Below are positions 5,953 to 14,678 of a stretch of 21,468 nt of DNA, one piece after another. Where the stretch lies: contig JBLHRR010000094.1 in the NCBI GenBank assembly GCA_047626155.1, forward strand, positions 1 to 21,468, written 5' to 3'. The position numbers and the translations under genes were made by a program. Source of the DNA: CALGLS01 sp047626155. GTDB taxonomy: Bacteria > Bacteroidota > Bacteroidia > Chitinophagales > Saprospiraceae. Below the pieces are notes generated by a model. It was not told the origin of the DNA and searched no databases. It was given only the letters and a program-made list of their open reading frames with translations. Each line of letters begins with the position of its first letter. Position 1 is the stretch's first letter.

Positions 5953-8900
5953 ATGATCGATCAGACTAGGCTGATTACATTTCTAACTTTTACATTGCTC
6001 CTTTTAATTGCAGTAATCTGCCCATCTCATCTTTCAGCTCAGGAAGATGTCTTGCCTTTTCATAACATTTCCACAGCTCAAAATCTAAGCTCTGGAAGTT
6101 ACAATTACTACATATATAAAGATTCTAGAGGTTTTGTTTGGATTAGCTCTATAAATGGATTGAATAGATATGATGGGCAACGAATTAGACAATATGTACC
6201 TGATACAAAAAGTCCTTTCTCCTTGATGGATCACAATATTCAAGGCAACTTTTTTGAAGATAATGAAGGAGCGTTATGGTTTTGTACCGCTACAGGAATC
6301 CATAAATATATAAGAGCTAATGATGATTTTGAAAGGTATCATTTAAAAGACAATGATGGAGTCTCTATCAAAAAAGGGTATCGATTGCTTTATCTAGATA
6401 ATAAAAGAAAAGAACTTTGGATTAGAGCTGGTAATAATTTATTTATCCAACCTACTGATTTTTCAAGGGAAGCAAAAATAGTAGGTCAATATAATATTCC
6501 GCTAAAGTCACAAGTCATACAAGTCGACACGACCTTCACCTATTTGGTCTCGCCAAAAGAGGGTTTACAAATTCATCAATTCAGGAACGGTACAGAAATA
6601 AAAAACAATACATTCCCGAAACATGAATTAAAAAACCATAGTGTTTCTAGTGTTTTTATGGAGGATTTTAAAATCGCCTGGGTGGGGACTGAGAACGGCT
6701 TACTAAAGTTTGATTTAACTAACAACTCTACGGTCCATTATAATCATTTTAACCAGGCAAAGGTTGGTGAAATTACAGGCATCGAAAAAATAGACGAACA
6801 TACCTTTTTGATAGCCACAAAAGATAAAGGAATTTTTTATTTCGATTCGCAAAGCAAACAAGGTTTTGTAAAAAAGATTTCAATTACAACACCTTTTGGA
6901 ATTTCCACCTTTAACTATGTCGTTGAACGATTATATCTAGACAAAGATCAGACTCTTTGGATACATACTCCTGGAAGAGGCGTTTTCTTTTGTAATCTAA
7001 AGAAACAAAAATTCAAACCTTTATTACGAAGTAAAAATAATGATCGTTTACAATCTGAATATTATGTCAGGTCTATCACACAAGATAGTAGCGGTCGGCT
7101 TTTTTGTCTTACCCGAGAAGGAATAGAAATTCTTTCAAAAAAAGAACTAGATTTTCAATGGTCAGGTGATTTTGGAAAAGATATTTTTGATACCAGCAGA
7201 ATTCACCCTTTTCACATCTATTGCGATAATGAACAGCATATTTGGATTGGCAGCTCTTTGGGATTATATCAACTTGTGGAAACCGGTAATAGGCAAAAAC
7301 TACAAAAGGTATCTACAACGATTAATAATTCAAATGAAAATACTGGTTTTACTTTCTTTCATCAATTATCGAACGGTCAACTACTCGCTGCTACAACTAG
7401 GAAGGGAGTTGTTGAAATTGAAAAAGGCAAACCTGGCCTGTGTTCAACAGTTTTAAAAGACACTACGGGTTCTTATAGTTGTATTTTTGAGGATAGTGAA
7501 AAAAACATCTTCTTTTCCAATGAGACAAAAAGTATTTTAATATACAAACTCATTGACGATCAAATGACTTACGACACTTCCATTACGTTTGAGCCATTTA
7601 TTACAAGTATTCTAGAAGATAAAATTAACAATAGAATTTGGGTTTCTACCTTACAAGGACTCTATAGTATCTCTAAAGAGGCAGGTAGCTTTAGCCTAAA
7701 AAAAGATACACTACTTCCGTTTCAAACACTTAATGCCATGCTCCAGGATTCAACTGGACGATTATGGTTGAGTTCAAATAAAGGTTTAATATCTTATCAT
7801 CCCGAAAAGAATCAATACCAAACATTTGCCTTAGCGGATGGCTTACAATCAAGTGAGTTTAATTTCTGGGCTTCTCATAAAACCAAAAGTCAACAATTTA
7901 TTTTTGGTGGCGTTAATGGCATTAACATTTTCAATCCCTTAAATATAAAAAGTATAGATAAAAAGGCAAATCCAATTATTACTCATTTAAGAATAAATGG
8001 TGAGGAACCTGACTATCCGTTGCGTTGCGAAATTACAGCAGCAAGCAATATCTCTGAGATAAAAAAATTAGTATTAAAACATTGGGAGAATAACCTTACC
8101 CTAGAATTTGCCGCCTTAGAATATAGTGATCCTTCTGCAAATCAATTTGCTTATCAAATGGTGGGGATAAATGACACCTTCATTAACATTAACGGTCGCA
8201 ACTCTATTCAATTTGGTGCCTTATCTCCAAATATTTATACTTTACAAATAAAAGCTACAAATTCTGATGGCGTTTGGTCTCCTAACTTCCACGAACTACA
8301 AATTGTTATCCGTCCTCCATGGTATAAAACAAAATTGGCCTACTTCGCCTATTTTTTACTACTTAGCTCGATTTCTTATTTCATTTATAAAAACAGAATT
8401 AACCAAATACAAAAAGCAGAAGCTTTCAAACATAAAGAAATCAAGTACAAACAATTGGTAGCTGAAACGGAAACAGCAGTTTTGCGCCTACAAATGAACC
8501 CTCATTTCATTTTTAATAGTATGAATTCTATTAGCCGTTATATTCTTGAAAAAGACATAGATACTGCACATAGTTACCTCGCTCGTTTTGCAAAATTAAT
8601 GCGAATGATCTTAGAACTAGCTAAGGAACCTTTTTTAACCATAGCCCAAGAATTAGAATTATTAAAATTATACTTAGAAACAGAAGCCATGCGATTTGAA
8701 GATCAGGTGACATACAGCTTCAACGTAGATGACAAAATAGACCCCTACGAAGACTTTATTCCAACAATGATTCTACAACCTTTTATTGAGAATGCTATCT
8801 GGCATGGATTAGCGCAAAAAAAGGGTACAAAAACAATAACTATATCTTTTGAAAAAGAAGAAGATCATCTTATACTCAGTGTTGAAGATAACGGCATAGG

Positions 8901-9093
8901 TAGGCAGGCAGCCTCCAAAATTAAAAAAGATATGCCCTCCCATGAATCAAAAGCATTGGCAATAACTAGAAAAAGGCTAAAACTATTTGGGGAGGCAGAA
9001 TCTGCAAATACAAAGTTGGATATAATTGACTTAAAAGGTGAATTCAACAATTCTATTGGCACCAAAGTTATTATACAAATCCCTATTATTTGA
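5953..9093 (+). CDS. Periplasmic beta-propeller sensor histidine kinase (Reg_prop / Y_Y_Y / LytS-type His_kinase)
   Basis: This 1046-residue membrane sensor starts with a signal peptide (about residues 1-29, ending LSAQ). Its large periplasmic part is built from two-component propeller repeats of the form DxxGxxWxxSxxGLxRYD, for example KDSRGFVWISSINGLNRYDG. I count about 11-12 recognisable copies between residues 50 and 620. A Y_Y_Y domain follows at about 710-790, then one membrane helix near 797-813. The cytoplasmic part has a short coiled linker and a LytS-type His_kinase domain with phospho-acceptor His851 in MNPHFIFNSMNSI. The N box is in PFIENAIWHGL, and the ATP lid DNGIGR is at 979-984. 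It lacks the fused receiver and AraC domains of hybrid PUL sensors, so it needs a separate regulator; the LytTR gene at 3183 is the obvious candidate. The ligand is unknown. The proximity to a PUL suggests a glycan, and the proximity to the peroxidase suggests another cue. Confidence 0.95.
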   Translation: MIDQTRLITFLTFTLLLLIAVICPSHLSAQEDVLPFHNISTAQNLSSGSYNYYIYKDSRGFVWISSINGLNRYDGQRIRQYVPDTKSPFSLMDHNIQGNFFEDNEGALWFCTATGIHKYIRANDDFERYHLKDNDGVSIKKGYRLLYLDNKRKELWIRAGNNLFIQPTDFSREAKIVGQYNIPLKSQVIQVDTTFTYLVSPKEGLQIHQFRNGTEIKNNTFPKHELKNHSVSSVFMEDFKIAWVGTENGLLKFDLTNNSTVHYNHFNQAKVGEITGIEKIDEHTFLIATKDKGIFYFDSQSKQGFVKKISITTPFGISTFNYVVERLYLDKDQTLWIHTPGRGVFFCNLKKQKFKPLLRSKNNDRLQSEYYVRSITQDSSGRLFCLTREGIEILSKKELDFQWSGDFGKDIFDTSRIHPFHIYCDNEQHIWIGSSLGLYQLVETGNRQKLQKVSTTINNSNENTGFTFFHQLSNGQLLAATTRKGVVEIEKGKPGLCSTVLKDTTGSYSCIFEDSEKNIFFSNETKSILIYKLIDDQMTYDTSITFEPFITSILEDKINNRIWVSTLQGLYSISKEAGSFSLKKDTLLPFQTLNAMLQDSTGRLWLSSNKGLISYHPEKNQYQTFALADGLQSSEFNFWASHKTKSQQFIFGGVNGINIFNPLNIKSIDKKANPIITHLRINGEEPDYPLRCEITAASNISEIKKLVLKHWENNLTLEFAALEYSDPSANQFAYQMVGINDTFININGRNSIQFGALSPNIYTLQIKATNSDGVWSPNFHELQIVIRPPWYKTKLAYFAYFLLLSSISYFIYKNRINQIQKAEAFKHKEIKYKQLVAETETAVLRLQMNPHFIFNSMNSISRYILEKDIDTAHSYLARFAKLMRMILELAKEPFLTIAQELELLKLYLETEAMRFEDQVTYSFNVDDKIDPYEDFIPTMILQPFIENAIWHGLAQKKGTKTITISFEKEEDHLILSVEDNGIGRQAASKIKKDMPSHESKALAITRKRLKLFGEAESANTKLDIIDLKGEFNNSIGTKVIIQIPII

Positions 9094-9353
9094 TTTTTAG
9101 ATTCAATAACTTGTCGTTCTAAAACATTGGACCTCTTCCTATTTCCTCTTTGTTGATAAATAAGCCCCAACTGCTCCATCTCCTTCATACATTACATCCT
9201 ACCATTCATTAAGTAACTCTATCATTTCAACCTTGAAGTCCGAATTCGAAGTACGAACCGGGTAACTTGTAATTGATTCGACTTAACCCTTGTCAACCAT
9301 GTTTAATGAAAACAACATGGGCTTTCCTGCTTGAGGAATACACAAAAAACCAA

Positions 9354-9707
9354 ATGAAGTTAAATTTACTTATTAAAAAACAAGCAAGAAACACAAGGTC
9401 TAAAAAAGCAATAGTAAAAGCTTTAGATCAAGTCGGTTTAAAACCATCAACTTTTGGCTTAACGAGCCTAACCCTTAGGGTTTCAAATGAACAGGTAAAA
9501 GCATTGTTTCTTCCATCGTATCAATCCACTGAAATACAGGAAAACTTTCAAGAAACAAGCTTTAGTATTCCTGCTTCTTTGGAACCCTTTATTGAACTAA
9601 TCACTACTGAACAGCCTTTTGAATTTTTCACACGAATAAGTACTCTTAGTAAAACGAAAGAATTCCATAACGAAATACAGAATGGAAAACCCCAAAAGAA
9701 GGAATAG
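9354..9707 (+). CDS. Small hypothetical protein
   Basis: I do not recognise this family. From the ATG at 9354 the product is about 117 residues and starts MKLNLLIKKQARNTRSKKAI. It continues VKALDQVGLKPSTFGLTSLT and LRVSNEQVKALFLPSY. This resembles a small beta-alpha-beta fold with a basic first helix, followed by a less conserved acidic C-terminal half and a lysine-rich end. The same frame is open further upstream to ATGs at 9306 and 9273, but that extension (PCQPCLMKTTWAFLL) looks unlike the rest, so the internal start is preferred with moderate certainty. It has no signal peptide from the chosen start. It lies 260 bases after the sensor kinase and converges with the GH3 gene 82 bases downstream. 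No clear terminator is visible between the two. Confidence 0.6.
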   Translation: MKLNLLIKKQARNTRSKKAIVKALDQVGLKPSTFGLTSLTLRVSNEQVKALFLPSYQSTEIQENFQETSFSIPASLEPFIELITTEQPFEFFTRISTLSKTKEFHNEIQNGKPQKKE

Positions 9708-9789
9708 CCCTATTTTATATTTTCTTATAAGTTGATATTTCTACTGCCGAACATGATACTATGACCTTCAAAAGAGAGGGAGCCTTATT

Positions 9790-12120
9790 CTATTCCTCCA
9801 GCTCCAAATCAAATTGCTGCACATCCACAGAATTACCTCCGATGAAAATTTCAAACATCCCAGACTCCGCAATAAACGCAAGATCACTGTTATAAAACTT
9901 GAGTAATTCTTTCGTAATCGTAAAACTCACAGTCTTCGTTTCACCCGGCTGCAATGTAATTTTTTCAAAACCTTTCAACTCCTTCATCGGGCGACTGATG
10001 CTAGCGACGACATCGCGAATATATAGTTGTACGACTTCCGTACCCATGCGTTTCCCTGTATTGGTTACTTCTACTTTGGCAATGACTTCCGAGTTATCGC
10101 CTTTCAGGATTGTATTATTAATCGATGGTTTACCATATTTAAAAGTCGTATAACTTAAACCATAACCGAAAGGATAAAGTGGTTCATTCGGTATGTCCAA
10201 GTAGTTAGATTTGAACTTGGAAGCCTCCTCCCCGCGATAGGGGCGCCCCGTATTGAGCATGCTGTGGTAAACGGGAATTTGTCCGACGCTGACAGGGAAG
10301 GACGTCGTTAATTTACCGCCAGGATTTACGTCACCAAACAATACATCCGCAACTGCGTTACCTCCTTCTGTACCACCGAACCAAACATCTAAAATGGCAT
10401 CCATATTTTCGCTCTCCCATTTTAAAGTCATCGGGCGACCATTGTAAAGTACAAGAACTATTGGCTTGCCGATTTTTTGCAAAGCCTCCAATAATTCTTT
10501 TTGTCCGGGCTGTAAACCGATGTGCGCCATGCTCGATGCTTCGCCTGTCATATCAGCTGCTTCCCCCATAACGGCGACGATTACATCTGACTGCTCTGCA
10601 ATGGTCAAAGCTTCACGTATCATCTCCTCAGGTTTACGCTCGTCGATGACTATTTCAGGACCAAAGGCATTTACTTTTTTAGCAAAGATTGGGTCATTAC
10701 TAATATTGGCTCCTTTGGCGTAGTAAACCTCTGCTTTATCGCCTACCGCATTTTTAATACCTTCGATAACGGTCACTGATTTTTCTGGATCGCCACTGAC
10801 AGACCAGGTACCGAGCATATTTCGGCGACTGTCCGCTAGGGGTCCAATGAGCGCAATTTTTCCTTTTTTCTGTAACGGCAGTACATTGTTATCATTTTTC
10901 AAAAGTACAAATGACTGCGCTGCAACTTCACGTGCAAATTGTCGATTCCCATTAGATAGTATCTCTTTTTCAGCACGTTTTGCATCACAGTATTTGAAGG
11001 GGTCTTTAAAAAGTCCCAGTTTTTCTTTTGCTTCCAATATCTTCTGGCAACTGCGATTGATATCCGCTTCCGATATTTTTCCTTCGTCCAAGGATTTTTT
11101 CAAAGTTGTCAAAAAACCTTCTCCGACCATATCCATATCGATCCCTGCTTTGAGTGCCAGGGCGGAAACCTGTTGCAAGTCACCCATTCCGTGTGCGATC
11201 ATTTCGTTAATAGCGGTATAATCCGTTACTACGAAACCATCAAAGCCCCACTGTTCCCGTAGCACTTTTTTATACAAAAAATCATTAGCAGTTGCGGGTA
11301 CGTAATCGATAACATTAAAAGAAGTCATTACCGTTTCAACTCCTGCATCAATTGCGGCCTTATAAGGTGGCAGGTATTCGTTGAACATTCGCACGCGGCT
11401 CATATCCGTCGTTGCGTAATCACGACCACCTTCAGCTGCGCCATAATTAGCGAAGTGTTTGACGCAAGCCAACATCGTTTCTGGGTCAGCAAAATCGTCA
11501 CCCTGATATCCTTTGACCATTGCCGCTGCGATCTTAGAGCCCAGAAATGGATCTTCGCCAGCACCTTCCGAAATACGCCCCCAACGTGGATCCCGAGAAA
11601 CATCGACCATCGGTGAAAAAGTCCACATCAGTCCATCAGCAGTTGCTTCCCGAGCTGCTTGTTGTGCGGTCTTTTCAATTAGATCCATATCCCAAGTACA
11701 AGATAAACCTAGGGGTATTGGGAAAATCGTCTGATGTCCATGAATGACATCCATACCGACCAACAGTGGAATTTTGAGTCGACTTTCATTCACCGCGATT
11801 GTCTGCGCCTGACGTACTTTATCCGCGCCGCGTATCCCGAAAACACCACCGACTTTGCCGTCTTTTATTTTTTGTTCTACATCTTTTGAAACCACAGAAC
11901 CCGTTACTGCGCCACCAGGCGTCAACAAATTCAACTGTCCTATTTTTTCTTCGATCGTCATTTTCGCCATCAAATCTGAGACGAGTTGAGTCGTCTGTAT
12001 TTGTTTTGTTACAACATCCGTTTTCAGAGTTTGTATGGATGGATCGGTTAAGGCTGCTTTAGGATTGCAGGCTGTGGCTAAAAGGAATAAGAAGAAATAT
12101 ATTAATTGCTTTGTGTACAC
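9790..12120 (-). CDS. bglX: Glycoside hydrolase family 3 beta-glucosidase (BglX-like)
   Basis: This 776-residue exo-acting beta-glucosidase releases terminal sugars from beta-gluco-oligosaccharides. It is a predicted lipoprotein: the N-terminus MYTKQLIYFFLFLLATAC has a lipobox with Cys18. The GH3 N-terminal barrel covers about residues 50-375, with VGMDVIHG, SPMVDVSRDPRWGRISEGAGED, KHFANYG at 221-227 and the nucleophile Asp300 in GFDGFVVTDY. The GH3 C-terminal domain is at about 400-640, with the likely acid/base Glu527 in MTGEASS. A fibronectin-III-like C-terminal domain follows at about 690-765. Domain order and length match periplasmic BglX. It is the last gene of the PUL, and the linked GH144 genes suggest beta-1,2-linked gluco-oligosaccharides (sophorose series). 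Substrate specificity cannot be read from sequence alone. The gene name reflects family resemblance. Confidence 0.95.
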   Translation of the reverse strand: MYTKQLIYFFLFLLATACNPKAALTDPSIQTLKTDVVTKQIQTTQLVSDLMAKMTIEEKIGQLNLLTPGGAVTGSVVSKDVEQKIKDGKVGGVFGIRGADKVRQAQTIAVNESRLKIPLLVGMDVIHGHQTIFPIPLGLSCTWDMDLIEKTAQQAAREATADGLMWTFSPMVDVSRDPRWGRISEGAGEDPFLGSKIAAAMVKGYQGDDFADPETMLACVKHFANYGAAEGGRDYATTDMSRVRMFNEYLPPYKAAIDAGVETVMTSFNVIDYVPATANDFLYKKVLREQWGFDGFVVTDYTAINEMIAHGMGDLQQVSALALKAGIDMDMVGEGFLTTLKKSLDEGKISEADINRSCQKILEAKEKLGLFKDPFKYCDAKRAEKEILSNGNRQFAREVAAQSFVLLKNDNNVLPLQKKGKIALIGPLADSRRNMLGTWSVSGDPEKSVTVIEGIKNAVGDKAEVYYAKGANISNDPIFAKKVNAFGPEIVIDERKPEEMIREALTIAEQSDVIVAVMGEAADMTGEASSMAHIGLQPGQKELLEALQKIGKPIVLVLYNGRPMTLKWESENMDAILDVWFGGTEGGNAVADVLFGDVNPGGKLTTSFPVSVGQIPVYHSMLNTGRPYRGEEASKFKSNYLDIPNEPLYPFGYGLSYTTFKYGKPSINNTILKGDNSEVIAKVEVTNTGKRMGTEVVQLYIRDVVASISRPMKELKGFEKITLQPGETKTVSFTITKELLKFYNSDLAFIAESGMFEIFIGGNSVDVQQFDLELEE

Positions 12121-12158
12121 TATTGTTTTTTTTAATTATTAATAAAGCCAGTTTTACC

Positions 12159-12185
12159 TATTTGTTATTTATTAATGAACAAATA
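12159..12185. repeat. AT-rich stem-loop between esterase and GH3 genes
   Basis: TATTTGTT and AACAAATA form an 8-bp stem around an 11-base loop in the 83-base gap between two minus-strand PUL genes. There is no T-run in the transcribed direction directly after the stem. It may be a processing or stability hairpin, or chance in AT-rich DNA. Confidence 0.35.
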
Positions 12186-12203
12186 AGAACAGAAGTATAA
12201 AAC

Positions 12204-13001
12204 TTAATCTCTTACTTTAGAAAACATCCAAGTCAAAAATTTCGGTTCAGCAAAAGCAGCATCCCAACTATTATGATTGGCATTAGGATAGAGACTAATC
12301 TTTGCATTCCCTCCATTTTGTTGCACTGCTTTCGTCATACTAATTGACATACGCGGATCTACCACATCATCTTTTACACCATGAAAAACCCATAATGGAA
12401 CGGCTGTCATTTCGATTGCTTTCTCAGGAGGACCACCACCACAAATTGGCATTGAAGCAGCAATTTTATCTCCTAAACGCCAAGTCAATTCCCATACCCC
12501 CATACCACCCATAGACAATCCAGAAATATAAAAACGACTTTCATCCACATATTTTTCTGATGTCATTTCCTCACAAATTTTTATAACTGCGGCAAGAGAA
12601 GGATTGGGTTCTTCATTAATATGAAATTCAAATATTCGATCTTTACCTCCTTCATCAGGGCGATATAAATTAGCCCAATAATCTGTCGGAGGACATTGTG
12701 GAAAAATGACAATCGCAGGATATTCGTCTATCGAATCACGGAATAATTTACTTCCATGCGTCATTTGTTTTTCATTATTTGTACCGCGTTCACCCATCCC
12801 GTGTAGAAAAAGCACCAAAGGGTATTTTTTACTTTTATCAAACTTATTAGGATACATAATTTGATAATTCAATGCGGTATCACCACTGAGGTAGGTACGC
12901 TTTTGATAGTCCCCTTCGATTACTTTATCATTCTGTGCTGAAATTCCTGTGAGAAAAAATGTCAAAATGATTGTTGTGAAATATTTCATATATCTTTTCA
13001 T
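12204..13001 (-). CDS. Secreted alpha/beta-hydrolase esterase (CE1/PHB-depolymerase-like)
   Basis: This 265-residue exported serine esterase has a type I signal peptide covering about residues 1-22 (hydrophobic core TTIILTFFLTG, cleavage near ISA/Q). The alpha/beta-hydrolase fold shows an oxyanion strand PLVLFLHGMGERG (61-73) and a nucleophile elbow GLSMGG with Ser163. The acid is Asp211 or Asp212 in FHGVKDDVVDP, and His243 is in ANHNSWD. The arrangement matches the PHB-depolymerase/CE1-like peptidase_S9 group found in many PULs, whose members remove acyl or aryl ester groups from glycans. In this locus, between a GH144-type gene and a GH3 gene, it probably removes ester substituents from the glucan or its oligosaccharides. 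The exact ester is unknown. An internal Met at residue 5 is an alternative start. Confidence 0.88.
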   Translation of the reverse strand: MKRYMKYFTTIILTFFLTGISAQNDKVIEGDYQKRTYLSGDTALNYQIMYPNKFDKSKKYPLVLFLHGMGERGTNNEKQMTHGSKLFRDSIDEYPAIVIFPQCPPTDYWANLYRPDEGGKDRIFEFHINEEPNPSLAAVIKICEEMTSEKYVDESRFYISGLSMGGMGVWELTWRLGDKIAASMPICGGGPPEKAIEMTAVPLWVFHGVKDDVVDPRMSISMTKAVQQNGGNAKISLYPNANHNSWDAAFAEPKFLTWMFSKVRD

Positions 13002-13086
13002 TTTTAGTTCTTTTAACTTATTGATACCAAAACCATAAAATTCTTTTTACAAAAAAAATATAACAATAACACTACTACCCTCTTCT

Positions 13087-14433
13087 CTAATATTCAAAAT
13101 CCAATTTATCCAAACCTTTCTGCACCTCCTCTGCGCTCATAAACAAATCCCATAACAGACCGCTGCGATAGTTTTCAATCATTACAGTTATTGGCAATTG
13201 GTCGATTGCTAAGTACTTTTGATTGAACCAATCGGATTGAAAACTGAAAGCGTCATAAGGACCGTATTCACCAACTAAGGAGTCCTGTTCCTCATACATG
13301 AATTTTAAAAACTTCATACTTTCCTCCGGTGTGTAAGGAAACGAAGACAATGCAGCCGTTGGCGAAATCACCCCTAAATCCTCTTGCGGATTGTGACCCG
13401 CGTATCCCATCATCGAGTAACTTGAAGTTAAACCCCAACACTTATCTGAATAACCTTCATAGTCATAAGGATTTTCAGTGCAATGACGGTGGTGAATTTT
13501 TGCATGGTTTTGATTGAGTGTCCAAAAATCTCCGTACTTACTTTTCAACTTACGTGGGTCAAGGCCGAGGTGTGAATAATGCGCCCAAAAAAGGGGACCG
13601 ACCTTCATTTGATTGTTGTCGTAATGATTTAAGACCGTTGGCAAACCATAGTAAGTCGTATCTTTTGCAACTTCGCCTTCCTTCATATAACCTTTATGAA
13701 AAACGTCTGCTTTCACCCCATGTGTTGGAGAGGAAGCTGCCATGACGTACAAGATCAGACATTCATTATGACCGCGCACCGCAAAATCTTTTTTGAAAGA
13801 AACGCGAGGGGACCAATGCCAATACAATACATCTTTTCCTTGGGTGTAAAATTCCCATTCGATCCCACGCCATAGTTCATCCATTTTGGCAGCAAGTACT
13901 TTTTCTTCCGTATTGCCATCCTTGAAATATTGACGCGCGGTGATAAGGCTCTGCGCCACAAAAGCAGTCTCCACTAAATCGCCTCCATCATCATCCGGAC
14001 TAAACGGATAAGTAGAACCATCTGGATTAAACCAATGCGGCCAAGCTCCGTGATAACGATCCGCCTTTTCAAGCCAATACGTCAATTTCTTCAAACGTTC
14101 ATACCCTTCTTGTCTTGTAATAAAACCGCGTTCGATTCCTACCAAAGTTGCCATAATTCCAAAACCCGTACCACCCGAAGTAATGATCTCTGGTCCATGC
14201 ACACCATAGATGCTGTCCATGTGAATACGTTCGCGCGCAGCACCTGAAGTTGGTTCGCCACCTTCCCAGAAATAATTAAAGGTTTCTTTTTGAACGCGAT
14301 TTAATAGAGCTGTTTCTGTGGTATCAATATCGGGTTTTTCCGAAGACGCAGCGGGGGGAGTTCCCCTTTTCGGCATATCGCAAGCAATAAGAAATAAAAG
14401 CCCTGCTAAAATAAAATAGTTTTTAACGGTCAT
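13087..14433 (-). CDS. GH144-type (glycoamylase-like) hydrolase, compact form
   Basis: This 448-residue predicted lipoprotein carries a single alpha/alpha-barrel catalytic domain of the glycoamylase-like group, to which GH144 endo-beta-1,2-glucanases belong. From the ATG at 14433 the N-terminus MTVKNYFILAGLLFLIAC gives a clear lipobox with Cys18. Starting at the farther upstream ATG (14511) would bury it behind 26 residues, so that start is rejected. Conserved blocks are QKETFNYFWEGGEPTSG, GTGFGIMATLVGIERGFITR, GGDLVETAFVAQSLITARQY, YWHWSPRVSF and CWGLTSSYS. The C-terminal stretch contains AIDQLPITVMIENYRSG and LLWDLFMSAEEVQ. Compared with its paralogue at 14679 it lacks Ig-like domains and has a short linker after the lipobox. 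The role would be endo-cleavage of beta-1,2-glucan at the surface or in the periplasm, as inferred from family knowledge. Confidence 0.9.
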   Translation of the reverse strand: MTVKNYFILAGLLFLIACDMPKRGTPPAASSEKPDIDTTETALLNRVQKETFNYFWEGGEPTSGAARERIHMDSIYGVHGPEIITSGGTGFGIMATLVGIERGFITRQEGYERLKKLTYWLEKADRYHGAWPHWFNPDGSTYPFSPDDDGGDLVETAFVAQSLITARQYFKDGNTEEKVLAAKMDELWRGIEWEFYTQGKDVLYWHWSPRVSFKKDFAVRGHNECLILYVMAASSPTHGVKADVFHKGYMKEGEVAKDTTYYGLPTVLNHYDNNQMKVGPLFWAHYSHLGLDPRKLKSKYGDFWTLNQNHAKIHHRHCTENPYDYEGYSDKCWGLTSSYSMMGYAGHNPQEDLGVISPTAALSSFPYTPEESMKFLKFMYEEQDSLVGEYGPYDAFSFQSDWFNQKYLAIDQLPITVMIENYRSGLLWDLFMSAEEVQKGLDKLDFEY

Positions 14434-14473
14434 ATTTAATTTTGAAATACCCTTAGTGCACTGGAAATTAAAT

Positions 14474-14554
14474 CCCGATTTGGAAACGATTATGTAAATC
14501 AAAATGACCAAAGGGAGAGTGGTTTATATAATCGTTTCCACCAAAGAAATCGGG
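14474..14554. promoter_or_regulatory. Extended inverted repeat with GGAAACGATTAT arms, possible operator
   Basis: GGAAACGATTATGTAAA at 14482-14498 and the reverse complement of GGAAACGATTATATAAA at 14523-14539 differ at one base in 17 and are separated by 24 bases. A second pair, CCCGATT at 14474-14480 and AATCGGG at 14548-14554, encloses them. On the minus strand the spacer contains TCCCTTTG (14516-14509), one base from the -7 consensus TAnnTTTG, about 75 bases before the start of the compact GH144 gene. This could be a paired operator around an internal promoter, or an mRNA stem-loop. Confidence 0.5.
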
Positions 14555-14622
14555 AAATTATTTTTTGTGTAATACTTACTGTAATCCTGTAAGATTAATG
14601 TTTAAAAGCAATCCCTTGGAAG

Positions 14623-14641
14623 TTTTGACGCGCTGTCAAAA
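14623..14641. promoter_or_regulatory. Short palindromic stem-loop downstream of the larger GH144 gene
   Basis: TTTTGACGCGCTGTCAAAA has a perfect 7-bp stem (TTTTGAC/GTCAAAA) and a 5-base GC-rich centre. It lies 38 bases after the stop codon of the larger GH144 gene on the minus strand. No T-run follows in the sense direction. It is either a weak terminator or processing hairpin, or a protein-binding palindrome. Confidence 0.4.
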
Positions 14642-14678
14642 GTTGTAAGAAGTAAGTTCCAGAATGTATATTTTTAGT

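Noticed and set aside
5953..9093. Hybrid two-component system regulator of the PUL
   Set aside because: The protein stops after the LytS-type kinase; receiver and AraC domains are absent, so it is not a classical HTCS, and a link to the PUL is not shown.
9708..9789. Bidirectional terminator between the convergent small gene and GH3 gene
   Set aside because: AT-rich runs are present but no stem of six or more pairs with a T-run on either strand was found.
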